A DNA stretch of 52,587 bases from an uncultured Clostridia bacterium (GCA_934292955.1 CAKQXZ010000007.1:1-52587); one strand, 5' to 3'; numbered from the stretch's first letter, positions 1-8,880 are shown. The notes: generated from the letters alone by a model not told the origin. Translations and numbers: made by a program.

Positions 1-931
1 GCTTTTCGATAGTCATCGGCATTGCGTAATTAAACATAAGCCCTTCTCGCAGACCGCAACCCGCTATAACTATTTCGTTGAAGTTCTTGCATTTGATAAC
101 CGAACTTACAGCGGCAAGCGCGCTCGGCAGAATGTCCGCACGGTCGGAAGATACGCCTTTAAGACGTTTCTTTTTGTCGAGATCGAGACCTTTGATTGTG
201 TTGTATATAAGGTTGAAATCGTCTGTCGGAATATGATAGTTATGAACGATCGTGTACGGGCTTTTCTTCATTGCCTTGCTGATACGCGCAAGACTTCTGC
301 ACGAACCGCCCACGCCGATAAGCTGTGCGTCTTCGTCGACTTCGGAAAGCCATTCGATTTTTTTAAGCTGTTCGGTAAAAAATTCTTCTACCTTTGCAGC
401 CTGTTCTTCGGGTTTTAATCCGTCGCCTGCGAAAAGTTCGGTAAGAGTTACCGCTCCGAAAGGCAAGGTTTCGTAATGAAGAAGGTTACGTCTGTTGTAA
501 TAAACGAGTTTGGTCGAGCCGCCGCCGATTTCCACAATTACCCCTTTGGGAATATCCATCGTGTTTATAACGCCGCGGTATACATACATTGCTTCTTCTT
601 CGGCGGATAAAACTTTTAGTTTGATACCGCAGGAATTAGCGACTTCGTCAAGAAAACTACGCTGGTTTTTAGCGCGCCTGACGGCTGCCGTCGCAACGGC
701 GATAATTCTGTCTATTCCGTGCGCGTCGCACAAACGACGGAACATTTTGAGCGTTTTAAGCGTTTCCTGAATACGCTGTACCTTCAGAAATCCGTCGCGC
801 TCCATATCTTTGCCCAGACGGACGCTCTCCTTCAACTGGTCGACGACGATAAAGTGTCCTTCGCCCAGCATCTGCACTACTACAAGACGTGCAGAATTCG
901 ACCCAAGGTCGATAATACCGATTTTTTCCAC
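1..931 (-). CDS. Ppx/GppA-family exopolyphosphatase / guanosine pentaphosphatase (3' end outside window)
   Basis: The protein reads off the left edge, so only about 310 N-terminal residues are visible. It opens with EKIGIIDLGSNSARLVV, the first phosphate-binding loop of the ASKHA-fold Ppx/GppA family, and has the second glycine loop VEIGGGSTKLVYY near residue 140. Members hydrolyse inorganic polyphosphate or pppGpp in the cytoplasm. I take the GTG at 931 as the start: AGAGAGG lies about 10 bases upstream, and the family motif begins immediately after it. A TATAAT on the minus strand at 1017-1022 is a likely -10 box. Which of the two substrates it uses cannot be told from sequence. Confidence 0.88.
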   Translation of the reverse strand, partial: MEKIGIIDLGSNSARLVVVQMLGEGHFIVVDQLKESVRLGKDMERDGFLKVQRIQETLKTLKMFRRLCDAHGIDRIIAVATAAVRRAKNQRSFLDEVANSCGIKLKVLSAEEEAMYVYRGVINTMDIPKGVIVEIGGGSTKLVYYNRRNLLHYETLPFGAVTLTELFAGDGLKPEEQAAKVEEFFTEQLKKIEWLSEVDEDAQLIGVGGSCRSLARISKAMKKSPYTIVHNYHIPTDDFNLIYNTIKGLDLDKKKRLKGVSSDRADILPSALAAVSSVIKCKNFNEIVIAGCGLREGLMFNYAMPMTIEK

Positions 932-1231
932 AAAAACTGCCTCTCTTTATTTATTATTGAATTGCAAACCGACACGGTCGGTAACGTTCGGAATGCACTT
1001 TGACTCAAGCGAGTTCATTATACCATAAGCCGAGCCAAAAATAAAGACTTTTTTGCTTTTTTTGTGCAATTTTTTTACCAAAATCAAGAAACTTTTTTAC
1101 ACACGATAAAAAATACATTCTTTAGGCGCATTTTTGCTTTTATTTTTGCATTAGTTTTATATTTTTGCGATTTTAATAATAAAGTTCGGATAAATACCTT
1201 TGTGCAAGTTGTATAATTTTTTGCCGAAAAA
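932..1231. other. Intergenic stretch without a supported gene
   Basis: These 300 bases separate the ppx-like gene start from the 3' end of the downstream TauE/SafE gene. They hold the likely ppx promoter (TATAAT on the minus strand at 1017-1022) and a very A/T-rich, T-tract-laden stretch at about 1045-1230. I see no convincing RNA gene; short open frames here are lysine-rich readings of the T tracts. Confidence 0.5.
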
Positions 1232-1669
1232 TTAAGTTTTTTGACTACTTTTCTGATTTTTGGACGTTTGTCGATTTTTGTCGAAAGAGCCGTTATCGGT
1301 CTTATTGCCCGCTTTTTGCAATTCATGCACCTGAAAGAGCGCAAGCACGATTAAAAAAATTCCGAACGCTTTTTTCTGAAAAGACGCACCGATAAATTTT
1401 TCTAAAATACTTGCGCCGACCGAAAAAATCAGAGCGAAAACGGCAAGCAGCGGCATTCCTTTTGTTTCGATAAGCCCGTTTTTTGCATGAAGAACGAGCG
1501 CGACCGCCGCCATCGGTATGAATGCGACGAGATTTATGGTCTGCGAAAACTTCTGATCTATTCCGAACAACGCGGTAAGCGCGGGAATGAGCAACGTGCC
1601 GCCGCCCATTCCCATTCCGCCGAGCACGCCGCCCGCCACCCCGGCGATAAATATTCCAAACAACTTCAT
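1232..1669 (-). CDS. TauE/SafE-family membrane permease, half-size (second of a pair)
   Basis: About 145 residues with four hydrophobic segments. The N-terminus MKLFGIFIAGVAGGVLGGMG, with a following GGGTLLIPAL, is the glycine-rich signature of TauE/SafE (sulfite exporter / anion permease) proteins. Full-length members have two such repeats in about 250 residues. Here each repeat is a separate gene, so this protein probably pairs with the product of 1766-2134. The start at MKLF is chosen by homology; a GTG 22 codons upstream is also open and neither has a clear ribosome binding site. The tail is hydrophilic and Lys/Asn-rich. The transported anion is unknown. Confidence 0.75.
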   Translation of the reverse strand: MKLFGIFIAGVAGGVLGGMGMGGGTLLIPALTALFGIDQKFSQTINLVAFIPMAAVALVLHAKNGLIETKGMPLLAVFALIFSVGASILEKFIGASFQKKAFGIFLIVLALFQVHELQKAGNKTDNGSFDKNRQTSKNQKSSQKT

Positions 1670-1765
1670 ATGTAACGGTCGCGACCAAAATGCAATATTT
1701 GCCCAAAAATATAACAGTCGCCCCTGCAAAAACACAATCGATAAAACTTCATGTAAAAAACGCCG

Positions 1766-2134
1766 CTAAAAAAGCATACGCAAGCCCGCTATAAGCATGA
1801 CCACGCAAAAGATGTAACCGACTACTTTGTTTTGCGCCTTTTTAAGCAAAATCGCGCCGAGCACGCCGCCCGCGCACACACCTGCCGTACAAACGCCTAA
1901 AATCGCCCATTCTATTTTTGCGCCGATAAGATAAATGATCGCGCTGACAATCGACACGGGCAAAATTACCGCAATCGACGTGGCGTGCGATTTTTTATTT
2001 TCGAACCCGAAACACCGCTCTAAAACCGGAACGGCGATCATTCCGCCGCCACCGCCGAAAAAACCGTTTATGAACCCGATCGCCGCACCCGATCCCGCCT
2101 GAATTAAGAATTTCTTACCTGATTTTCCGCTCAT
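1766..2134 (-). CDS. TauE/SafE-family membrane permease, half-size (first of a pair)
   Basis: A 122-residue membrane protein with about four hydrophobic segments. The motif GFINGFFGGGGGMIAVPVL near residue 20 is the TauE/SafE glycine-rich loop. It lies upstream of, and in the same direction as, the second half-size TauE/SafE gene. The likely product is one half of a two-polypeptide anion exporter in the cytoplasmic membrane. No strong ribosome binding site is visible before the ATG. Split TauE/SafE pairs are known in Clostridia from general family knowledge; the substrate (sulfite, sulfonate or other) is not inferable. Confidence 0.78.
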   Translation of the reverse strand: MSGKSGKKFLIQAGSGAAIGFINGFFGGGGGMIAVPVLERCFGFENKKSHATSIAVILPVSIVSAIIYLIGAKIEWAILGVCTAGVCAGGVLGAILLKKAQNKVVGYIFCVVMLIAGLRMLF

Positions 2135-2262
2135 AAAAATTATTTTTCGCCGTTTTGATTTTTTAATACGAAAAAACGACTTTCAGGCAAGTCCGAAAGC
2201 AAAAAAATATGGCAAAAAATTAGTAATTTATTGATGTTTTTTCAAAACCGTCAAAAAAAATA

Positions 2263-2291
2263 TTGCTTTATGCATTCTAATAATGTATAAT
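2263..2291 (+). promoter_or_regulatory. Sigma-A promoter of the 1071-residue lipoprotein gene
   Basis: TTGCTT at 2263-2268 and TATAAT at 2286-2291 are separated by exactly 17 bases, 55 bases upstream of the start codon at 2347. A ribosome binding site AAAGGTG ends about 6 bases before the ATG. Confidence 0.75.
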
Positions 2292-2346
2292 AGGGAAAGT
2301 GTAAAAAGCAACAAAATGCAACTAATTTCATTAAAAAGGTGTAACA

Positions 2347-5300
2347 ATGAAAAAAGCAAACAAGTTTGATCTCAAATCTTTACTCGTTATCCTGCTTTCG
2401 GTCACACTTTGCTTTTCCACGGTTCTTGCTGCCTGCAACAACAATAACGACAGTTCGTCGTCCGGTTCGAGCAGCAGTACCGAAGAAACAAAGTATCCCA
2501 CCGATACTCAGTTACTGAAAAACGGCGATTTCGAGTATACTACTTTCACTAAGAAAGATACCGACTTCCCCGTTTCAGGTTCTTCTACAAGCTGGACCAT
2601 CGGCAGCGACAGCATCGGTTCTTCGAGCGCGCCCGCGGGCAAAGCGTCTTCCGGCATTATCGATACCGACGACGACAGATACGCAATTCTCGTTTCCAAA
2701 GAGAAAGCTCCCGAAGTCAACCCCCGCACTCCCGAATATTACGGTCTTATCAACAAAGAAGAACTTTATACGCTTGAAAAGTTCAACGGCGGCGAAGGCG
2801 AAGACAACGAAGACAAACTTCTTACCGGCGGTACGAAGATTCTTATGCTTCACAACCTTACCAACAACGCAAACGAAGGTACCGCGCGTAAATTCACGTC
2901 CGCAAGCGTTACGCTTGCCCGCAACGAATATGCAGAACTTTCCGTATGGATCAACACCGTTGACCTTAAATCGGATATCGAAGGCAAAGTAGCAGGTAAA
3001 GATTTCGGCGCGTACATTGCCGTTCAGAGCACGGTTTCTTCTTCCGCAGCTCCCCTTATTCTTAAGAATATCGATACGAAAGGCAACTGGGCTAAATACA
3101 CCGTATATCTCTCTTCGTCCGATTTCTCGACGTCTTCTTTCAGACTGGTTCTCGGTCTCGGTTTCGGCTCCAACGAAATCACCACCGAATACGTTGAAGG
3201 TTACGCTTTCTTCGATAACGCTCATTTCAGAACGATAAGCAAAACCGAATACGAAACCGCAGTCGGCGCAAGCGATATCAAAGCTTCCGTAAATCTTTAC
3301 AAAGACGGCGAAAACAACACTTACAAAGATAACGGCGAAAAATTCGTTTATACTCAGGAAAGAGCCGAAAGCGATCCTTACAAAGCCAACGGCGAAAAGA
3401 AAGAATACAACGAAAACACCGTTAAAGATTACTATACCGAAGTTAAATACGCGCTTTCTCATACAAGAGCGAACAAAATGTATTTCGACGATAAGCTCAA
3501 CGGCTCGTTCGAAAAAGTTGACGGAAGTTATCCCGACGCTTCGCTTACTCAGGTTTGGGAACTCGGAAGTCTTTACTCGTCCAACACGTTCAAAGATCTC
3601 GATAAACTTCCCGCAGTCAAAGAAGCCGACGAATCGCTCAGAAAAGCAATCGCGTTCAACTTCGAAACTTCAACGAGTTACAAATACACGACCGATACGT
3701 TTACCTTAGGTTACGAAGAATATCTCAAACTTTCTTTCTGGGTAAAAGCCGAAGTCGCAGACGATCGTTATACCAACGCTCTTACCGCTACCCTTATCGA
3801 TCTCGGTAAAGCAGGCGCGAACGAAGAGGAAGCAAATTGGGTTAAGACGACCGTAATCGCAAACGAAAATACCAACGACTACGAAAACGACAACTATAAC
3901 GGTTGGAGACAATACGTTGTTTTCGTTTCGAACACCATCGGAACCAAAACCGAAGAAAAAGTTGACAGAGAATTCAAGCTCGAACTTACATTCGGCACCA
4001 CCGAAGAAAACAAGACAAGCTGGGATCTTACCAAAGGTTTTGCCGTAATAGCCGACTTTGAAGGCTATATGCTGACCGCGGACGATTATGCTATTGCCGA
4101 TACTTCTTCTTACGCATACGCTAAGAAAGTTTCACTCTCTGCCGACCTGCCTAACGGCGCGTCCGACGAAGATGACACCAAAAACGACAGTTACACTTTC
4201 GGTTATTCCGAAAGCGATAAGGTCGCTATGGAAACCACCGGCAAGGTAAGTTACGTCAACGGCTATCAGTTCGTAAAGGCAAACACTGTTCCCGTCGGCG
4301 GAACAGGAACCGCTTACGGCTATAATTCCGACAGCGTTAAAGGCGGTCTTGTGAACAGCAAGTACGAAACGACGGACAGCGTTCTCAGTCAGCTTGCGGC
4401 GTTCAACTCTAACAAATATGTTCAGCCTATGTACATCAAAGCAGTCGGCACGGAATGCGCGCCTTACGGCTTTATCGGTGCTTCCGCCACCCTGTCTGCT
4501 AACACGACGTATTACATTTCTTTCAGCGTTTACGCTACCAAAGGCGCGGTTGCAAACTTCTATCTTGCAAGCACCGACGCTCTTAACGGATACAAAGTTC
4601 TCGATATAGCGCCCAAGAAATGGTCGCTCAACGAAGACGACGTTACCATCGATTTCACTAACGAAGCGAAGTTTACCGAAAAACTGAGCAAGACGTTCAC
4701 CGGTCCCGACAGCGACGAAGTTAAATGGTACACCGTCGGAATGCTTATTACGACCGGCAACGAATCCAGAACTTACAGACCCGAATTCTGGCTGGGCGCA
4801 CGCGACGGCAACTCGGTTGACATAAACGACGCAGTTTACTTCGATAATTACTCAGTAACCACCGTTGATAAAGACCTTAAACTTGCCGAACTTACCAATA
4901 AAGGATTTACCGTTGTTACGGGAACCGAAGAAGAATACACTCGCCCGAACACCGTTATCCTTTACAACAAGATCATCGACGAAGAAACCGACGAAGACAG
5001 CAGCAGCTCCGGCAATAAAGATTCTAAGGTTTACAGAAAATTCAGCGAAGACTACGAAGCGACCGTTGTTTACAAACAACTTAAGAACGCGGACAGCTCG
5101 GCTGAAATCGTTTATGCGGACTTCGGCACGATCGACGTTGAACACGAACACGACGTTACCGTTAACGACAGCAGCGACGACAGCAGCAGTTCTTCTTCAT
5201 CGTCGTCCGAATCCGTTAACGACGGATCTTCTTTCAACTGGGCATTGCAGATTACTTCGATAATCATCGCGGCAGTTCTCATTATCCTGCTCGTAGTTAT

Positions 5301-5562
5301 CCTTATTAAGACGCTTGTCGAAAAGAATAAATCCAAGAGATCCAAATCGGTTGAATTCTACAATCGCGACAGCAGACAGATCGCAGGCGAAAAAGCAATA
5401 GCTAAGAAACTTGCGGCTAAAGACGACTCCGACGACGAAACCGATGAAGATGACGAAGAAGTCGAAGAATATGATTACGATAACCCCGAAATCAACAATA
5501 ACGACAAACTTCAGTCAAACAACGAAGAAACCGAACAATCGGATAAAACCGACGGCGAATAA
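2347..5562 (+). CDS. Large surface lipoprotein with C-terminal membrane segment and acidic tail
   Basis: The 1071-residue protein starts with a lipoprotein signal peptide: a basic N-terminus, a hydrophobic core and lipobox LAAC with Cys30. A Ser-rich linker follows. The bulk (about residues 50-900) is beta-type, Asp/Glu/Thr/Tyr-rich sequence with repeated LLKNGDFEY-like and YFDNA-type stretches, which resemble carbohydrate-binding jelly-roll modules of surface proteins; this is a resemblance only. A Ser run (about residues 945-960) precedes one membrane helix (about 965-990) and an acidic, Asp/Glu-rich cytoplasmic tail of about 80 residues. It stands alone with its own promoter and terminator. 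The substrate and role are unknown. Confidence 0.8.
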   Translation: MKKANKFDLKSLLVILLSVTLCFSTVLAACNNNNDSSSSGSSSSTEETKYPTDTQLLKNGDFEYTTFTKKDTDFPVSGSSTSWTIGSDSIGSSSAPAGKASSGIIDTDDDRYAILVSKEKAPEVNPRTPEYYGLINKEELYTLEKFNGGEGEDNEDKLLTGGTKILMLHNLTNNANEGTARKFTSASVTLARNEYAELSVWINTVDLKSDIEGKVAGKDFGAYIAVQSTVSSSAAPLILKNIDTKGNWAKYTVYLSSSDFSTSSFRLVLGLGFGSNEITTEYVEGYAFFDNAHFRTISKTEYETAVGASDIKASVNLYKDGENNTYKDNGEKFVYTQERAESDPYKANGEKKEYNENTVKDYYTEVKYALSHTRANKMYFDDKLNGSFEKVDGSYPDASLTQVWELGSLYSSNTFKDLDKLPAVKEADESLRKAIAFNFETSTSYKYTTDTFTLGYEEYLKLSFWVKAEVADDRYTNALTATLIDLGKAGANEEEANWVKTTVIANENTNDYENDNYNGWRQYVVFVSNTIGTKTEEKVDREFKLELTFGTTEENKTSWDLTKGFAVIADFEGYMLTADDYAIADTSSYAYAKKVSLSADLPNGASDEDDTKNDSYTFGYSESDKVAMETTGKVSYVNGYQFVKANTVPVGGTGTAYGYNSDSVKGGLVNSKYETTDSVLSQLAAFNSNKYVQPMYIKAVGTECAPYGFIGASATLSANTTYYISFSVYATKGAVANFYLASTDALNGYKVLDIAPKKWSLNEDDVTIDFTNEAKFTEKLSKTFTGPDSDEVKWYTVGMLITTGNESRTYRPEFWLGARDGNSVDINDAVYFDNYSVTTVDKDLKLAELTNKGFTVVTGTEEEYTRPNTVILYNKIIDEETDEDSSSSGNKDSKVYRKFSEDYEATVVYKQLKNADSSAEIVYADFGTIDVEHEHDVTVNDSSDDSSSSSSSSSESVNDGSSFNWALQITSIIIAAVLIILLVVILIKTLVEKNKSKRSKSVEFYNRDSRQIAGEKAIAKKLAAKDDSDDETDEDDEEVEEYDYDNPEINNNDKLQSNNEETEQSDKTDGE

Positions 5563-5585
5563 TTGAAATTCAAAGTTACACATTC

Positions 5586-5620
5586 ATATGGCGCAGGGAT
5601 TTCCCCGCGCCATATTTTTT
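5586..5620 (+). terminator. Intrinsic terminator of the lipoprotein gene
   Basis: ATATGGCGC pairs with GCGCCATAT, closing further with GGG/CCC, and is followed directly by a run of T at 5614-5620. It lies 24 bases after the stop codon of the 1071-residue lipoprotein gene. Confidence 0.85.
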
Positions 5621-5640
5621 ATTTTTTCCGCACTACTCAA

Positions 5641-5793
5641 ACGCCCTGCTCGTCATGTTGAGCGGAGCGAAGCGCAGTCGAAACATCAGGGCGTCAGCCG
5701 CATAAAAATGAACGCGCGTAGATTATCAGCAAGTGCGGCACTGCGTGTATGGATCCTTCGTAAGCCGAGCAAGTAAGCACTCAGGATAACATG
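5641..5793. repeat. Two-hairpin dispersed repeat (REP/MITE-like)
   Basis: The first half (5641-5694) is an inverted repeat, ACGCCCTG...CAGGGCGT, with inner ATGTT...AACAT, enclosing the core GAGCGGAGCGAAGCGCAGTC. The second half (about 5749-5793) is a second imperfect hairpin from ATGGATCCT to AGGATAACAT. GTCATGTT occurs at 5652 and inverted at the far end. GAGCGAAG/GTCGAA-type cores of this kind are, from memory, widespread repetitive DNA in gut bacterial genomes. No transposase is present. Confidence 0.6.
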
Positions 5794-5797
5794 ACAC

Positions 5798-5835
5798 AAA
5801 AAATCGGCTGCAACTGTTTGTTGCAACCGATTTTT
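5798..5835 (-). terminator. Terminator after the ABC permease gene (bidirectional shape)
   Basis: The inverted repeat AAAATCGG-TGCAAC / GTTGCA-CCGATTTT is flanked by A and T tracts. On the minus strand the stem is followed by TTTTTTGTG. It lies 24 bases downstream of the stop of the ABC permease gene, and so probably ends the four-gene GtrA operon. Confidence 0.8.
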
Positions 5836-5858
5836 ATAATTATTATTAAATATGCCCT

Positions 5859-6665
5859 TTATTCAAGATTAAGTCTGTGTTTAAGTCTGTTTATAACGAT
5901 GCATGCAGAGCCGACAGCCAAGCCCGAAGTACCGAGTATCACGCACCACATAAGGCTGTGTATCATAACCGTTTCATTGCCGATATTTGAATTGATAACG
6001 AAGATAACCCAAACGCACATTGCAACGATAACGAGTATTTCAATTGCAAAATCGATAATGAAATAGAACAATACCGCGCCGAAAACTCTGTTCCTGATGC
6101 ACTGTCCGAAAGATATTGCAAGATAACATTTGAACACCGAAAAAGCAATAAGCGCAAGCCCCGCAAGAATCATTTCGAATATTAGTAAGACAGAATCGGT
6201 CGTTAGAGCCCAGTTTTTTACAGCTTCTATAATACCGTTCAGATACTCTCCGATATTGCCCGCGTGTCTTATAACTATTGCAAGCATAGCAACGCACGCG
6301 GTAGCAAAAATATATACGACGGTAACCACAAATTTGCAAAGCACATGTGCGGCGGGACTTATAGGCGTACACAAGGTAAAGTACCCTTCGCTCGAATAAA
6401 TGTTACGATAAAACCTTACCGCCCCAAGCACGAGACAGAACGTGAACGACATAGAAATCGCAATATTCAAAAAACTGTCAATCGCCGTTTTCGATATAAT
6501 GCTCATTGTAAACAGCACGGGAATTTCGGAAATTCTGTCCGCAAAAATTTCGGAGTTAAGTTGAATTAAATACCCCAAAGTAGCAAGACCGAGCATTAAC
6601 GCCCAGACAATTAAGACCTTGAAGAACATCCATCTGAATTCGTATTTATATAAACTCTTCAGCAT
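5859..6665 (-). CDS. ABC-2-type transporter permease
   Basis: A 268-residue integral membrane protein with six hydrophobic segments, at about residues 15-35, 60-80, 110-130, 155-180, 205-225 and 235-255. This is the size and layout of ABC-2 permeases. The gene overlaps the ATPase gene upstream by 7 bases and has a strong GGAGG ribosome binding site inside that gene, so the two are translationally coupled and should form one transporter. It is the last gene of the operon. It could be an exporter of an antibiotic, lipid or peptide; nothing in the sequence fixes the substrate. Confidence 0.82.
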   Translation of the reverse strand: MLKSLYKYEFRWMFFKVLIVWALMLGLATLGYLIQLNSEIFADRISEIPVLFTMSIISKTAIDSFLNIAISMSFTFCLVLGAVRFYRNIYSSEGYFTLCTPISPAAHVLCKFVVTVVYIFATACVAMLAIVIRHAGNIGEYLNGIIEAVKNWALTTDSVLLIFEMILAGLALIAFSVFKCYLAISFGQCIRNRVFGAVLFYFIIDFAIEILVIVAMCVWVIFVINSNIGNETVMIHSLMWCVILGTSGLAVGSACIVINRLKHRLNLE

Positions 6666-7354
6666 CTGAAATCCTCCCGGAATAATTGATCTATCGTGCG
6701 CCCCGTCTGACGTCTTACAACGTCTGCTTTGCCCGCAAGAGTGATTTCGCCGTTATAAATAAACACTACGTCGGTAAGCGCATTTTCTATATCGGCGATA
6801 AGGTGCGTTGATAATACGACCGAAGAATGAGGCGAATATGTTTCGAGTATAGTAGAAATAACGTAGTCGCGCGCGGCAGGGTCGACGCCGGCGATAGGCT
6901 CGTCAAGCAGATATAACTTTGCTTCGCGGCTCATAGTCGTTATAAGCGCAAGCTTTTCTTTATTGCCTTTTGATAACGATTTTATAGGCGAGTTTATATC
7001 GATAAAGAGCCGAGCGACCATATCTTCGGCTTTTCTTCTGTCAAAATCAGAAAAGAAATCGCCCGTATAAGTGAAGAACTGCCCGACCGACATACTTTCG
7101 CACAGGAAATTTCTGTCCGGCAGATAGGCAACGAGTTTTTTCGTTTCGATTCCGACAGGCTTATCGCAAACGTAAATACTGCCGCTCTCGGGAGTTAGCA
7201 GCCCTGCAATACATTTAAGCAAAGTGGTTTTTCCGCTGCCGTTAGGACCTAAAAGCCCAAGAATTTTGCCTTCGCTCAGCGAGTAATTCAAGTTGTTTAC
7301 CGCCGTTTTCCGCTTGTAATTCTTGGTCAGATTATTGATTGTAAGAATATCCAT
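6659..7354 (-). CDS. ABC transporter ATP-binding protein
   Basis: A 231-residue cytoplasmic ATPase. It shows Walker A GPNGSGKTT near residue 37, a signature motif in the form SLSKGNKEKLALI, Walker B LYLLDEPIAGVDP, and an H-loop in VVLSTHLIADIE. The D-loop proline version (GVDPAARD) and short length fit drug/lipid-type ABC-2 exporters. The start overlaps the dehydroquinate-synthase-like gene by 23 bases and has AAAGGTAATCGGTT before the ATG. It powers the permease encoded immediately downstream. Confidence 0.93.
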   Translation of the reverse strand: MDILTINNLTKNYKRKTAVNNLNYSLSEGKILGLLGPNGSGKTTLLKCIAGLLTPESGSIYVCDKPVGIETKKLVAYLPDRNFLCESMSVGQFFTYTGDFFSDFDRRKAEDMVARLFIDINSPIKSLSKGNKEKLALITTMSREAKLYLLDEPIAGVDPAARDYVISTILETYSPHSSVVLSTHLIADIENALTDVVFIYNGEITLAGKADVVRRQTGRTIDQLFREDFRC

Positions 7355-8399
7355 AACCGATTACCTTTAATATCTCCTTTTCGGTATAATAGACCGCCTT
7401 AACCGAGTTTTCGCAAGGCAGTACGAAACATATTTTATTGCTTTTATTCTTTTTATCATGCGACATGTACGGAATAAGTTCAGACAAATCTCTGCCCGAA
7501 AGCGTTGCGTGATCGCCGAAATATTTGCCGTATAACACGTTAAGCGCGTGATATCGCTGCTCGGAAATAAGCCCGACTTTATACGCGATTTCGGTTTCGG
7601 AAATAAGTCCTAACGACACCGCGTCGGCATGACTTATACTGTACCCGCTCTTTATTTCCACGGCGTGAGCAACCGTATGTCCGCAATTAAGCGTGTGGCG
7701 GATATCTTTATCTTTTTCGTCCCGAACAACGATTTTAGCCTTGATTTCAAGACATTTCTGCGTGATTTCGGATAGTTTTGCGTTAAACAAATCTATCGGC
7801 AAAGCGGTCAGATAATCGAAAAATTCGCCGTCTATAACTGCATATTTCACTATTTCGGACATACCCGCTTTAATAAGGGTTTCGGGAAGATCATCTATAA
7901 TATCGCTTACGATAAACACTTTTGCGGGCTGATAAAAGGTACCCCAAAGGTTTTTTATTCCGCCGCAGTCTATCGCGGTTTTTCCGCCGAAACAGGCGTC
8001 TACCGCGCACAAAAGCGTCGTAGGCAGATTAAAATATTTTATTCCGCGCTTATACACGCTTGCCACAAACCCGCCGAGATCGCACACCGTACCGCCGCCT
8101 ATATTTATAATAATGTCGTTTACGGTAAAGCCGTTATCGCTTAAAAATGCGGAAATCTTCAGCGCGTTATCGATAGTTTTGCATTTTTCTCCGTCCTGAA
8201 GACGGAATATAAAAGGAACCGAACCCGCCGCAAATATGTTTTTTTCTACTGCGTCGGCAATTTCGCCGTCTATTTTTTCGCTTATAAGTATTAAAACCTT
8301 GCTCTGCTTTTTTATATCGCCTGAAGTAATATCGGCAATACTCTTTATAAAAAACATTTGGCTTGAATAACCGCTTGTAAAATCAATTGTCTTTTTCAT
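7332..8399 (-). CDS. 3-dehydroquinate synthase family protein
   Basis: 355 residues, normal AroB length. Family motifs are present: GGGTVCDLGGF near residue 103, the FNLPTTLL segment, FGGKTAID, and the FYQP segment. The three expected metal ligands can be seen: Glu in GMSEIVKYAVI, His in LNCGHTVAHAVE and His in SHADAVSLG. AroB converts DAHP to 3-dehydroquinate in the shikimate pathway. The usual HGEAV is here HADAV, and no other shikimate gene is adjacent, so a related sugar-phosphate cyclase is possible. It overlaps gtrA by 17 bases and the ATPase gene by 23 bases, which suggests a joint function with the transporter. Confidence 0.82.
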   Translation of the reverse strand: MKKTIDFTSGYSSQMFFIKSIADITSGDIKKQSKVLILISEKIDGEIADAVEKNIFAAGSVPFIFRLQDGEKCKTIDNALKISAFLSDNGFTVNDIIINIGGGTVCDLGGFVASVYKRGIKYFNLPTTLLCAVDACFGGKTAIDCGGIKNLWGTFYQPAKVFIVSDIIDDLPETLIKAGMSEIVKYAVIDGEFFDYLTALPIDLFNAKLSEITQKCLEIKAKIVVRDEKDKDIRHTLNCGHTVAHAVEIKSGYSISHADAVSLGLISETEIAYKVGLISEQRYHALNVLYGKYFGDHATLSGRDLSELIPYMSHDKKNKSNKICFVLPCENSVKAVYYTEKEILKVIGYGYSYNQ

Positions 8400-8880
8400 C
8401 TTCGGTTAAAACTTTTTCTTCGATGCCCGAAACGCTTTCGGTCGTGTTTTTGGCACCTTTGGTGAAAATAAACAGTTTGGAAAATAAATAATTAAGGATA
8501 ATAACAACAACGTTAACTGCAATCTTGCATACCCAGAATTCGAATTTCCAGGTGTTTACAAGCAGATACATCGCCCCGATATTTACGAGCGTAGACGCTA
8601 TTCTGAACGCGTAAAACAACGCCATTTCTTTTATAAAGCTTTTGAAATCGGGCGTTTTGCTGCAGAACACGAAAAGTTTATTGGTTACGTACGCAAACGT
8701 TATGGCAACAAATTCCGATATAACATTGGAAAGAACGTTATAATCGTTGTTTTTACCGAACACAACGTAAAACAGCAACGACGAAACGCCCCAACTTACA
8801 AGAGTCGTAAGCCCGCCGAAAAACAGATATGCTATCTGCTCGCGGTATTTTGTTAATATCTTTTTTATAAATGCAATCAT
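8383..8880 (-). CDS. GtrA-family membrane protein
   Basis: A 165-residue protein with four predicted membrane helices in about residues 14-38, 45-68, 85-108 and 118-140, the compact GtrA layout. LFFGGLTTLVSWGVSSL and the F-A-Y-V-T-N-K motif near residue 62 are typical. GtrA proteins are thought to move or flip lipid-linked sugars for cell-wall or O-antigen glycosylation. It is the first gene of an operon whose next gene overlaps it by 17 bases. The cytoplasmic tail is acidic. The ribosome binding site is weak. Confidence 0.85.
   Translation of the reverse strand: MIAFIKKILTKYREQIAYLFFGGLTTLVSWGVSSLLFYVVFGKNNDYNVLSNVISEFVAITFAYVTNKLFVFCSKTPDFKSFIKEMALFYAFRIASTLVNIGAMYLLVNTWKFEFWVCKIAVNVVVIILNYLFSKLFIFTKGAKNTTESVSGIEEKVLTEDEKDN

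Noticed and set aside
1084..1344. An 86-codon minus-strand frame overlapping the TauE/SafE 3' end
   Set aside because: It is another frame of the same strand, Lys-rich from T tracts, without binding site or family features.
5588..5776. A 62-codon frame over the terminator and repeat element
   Set aside because: It covers the terminator hairpin and both hairpins of the dispersed repeat and has no binding site.
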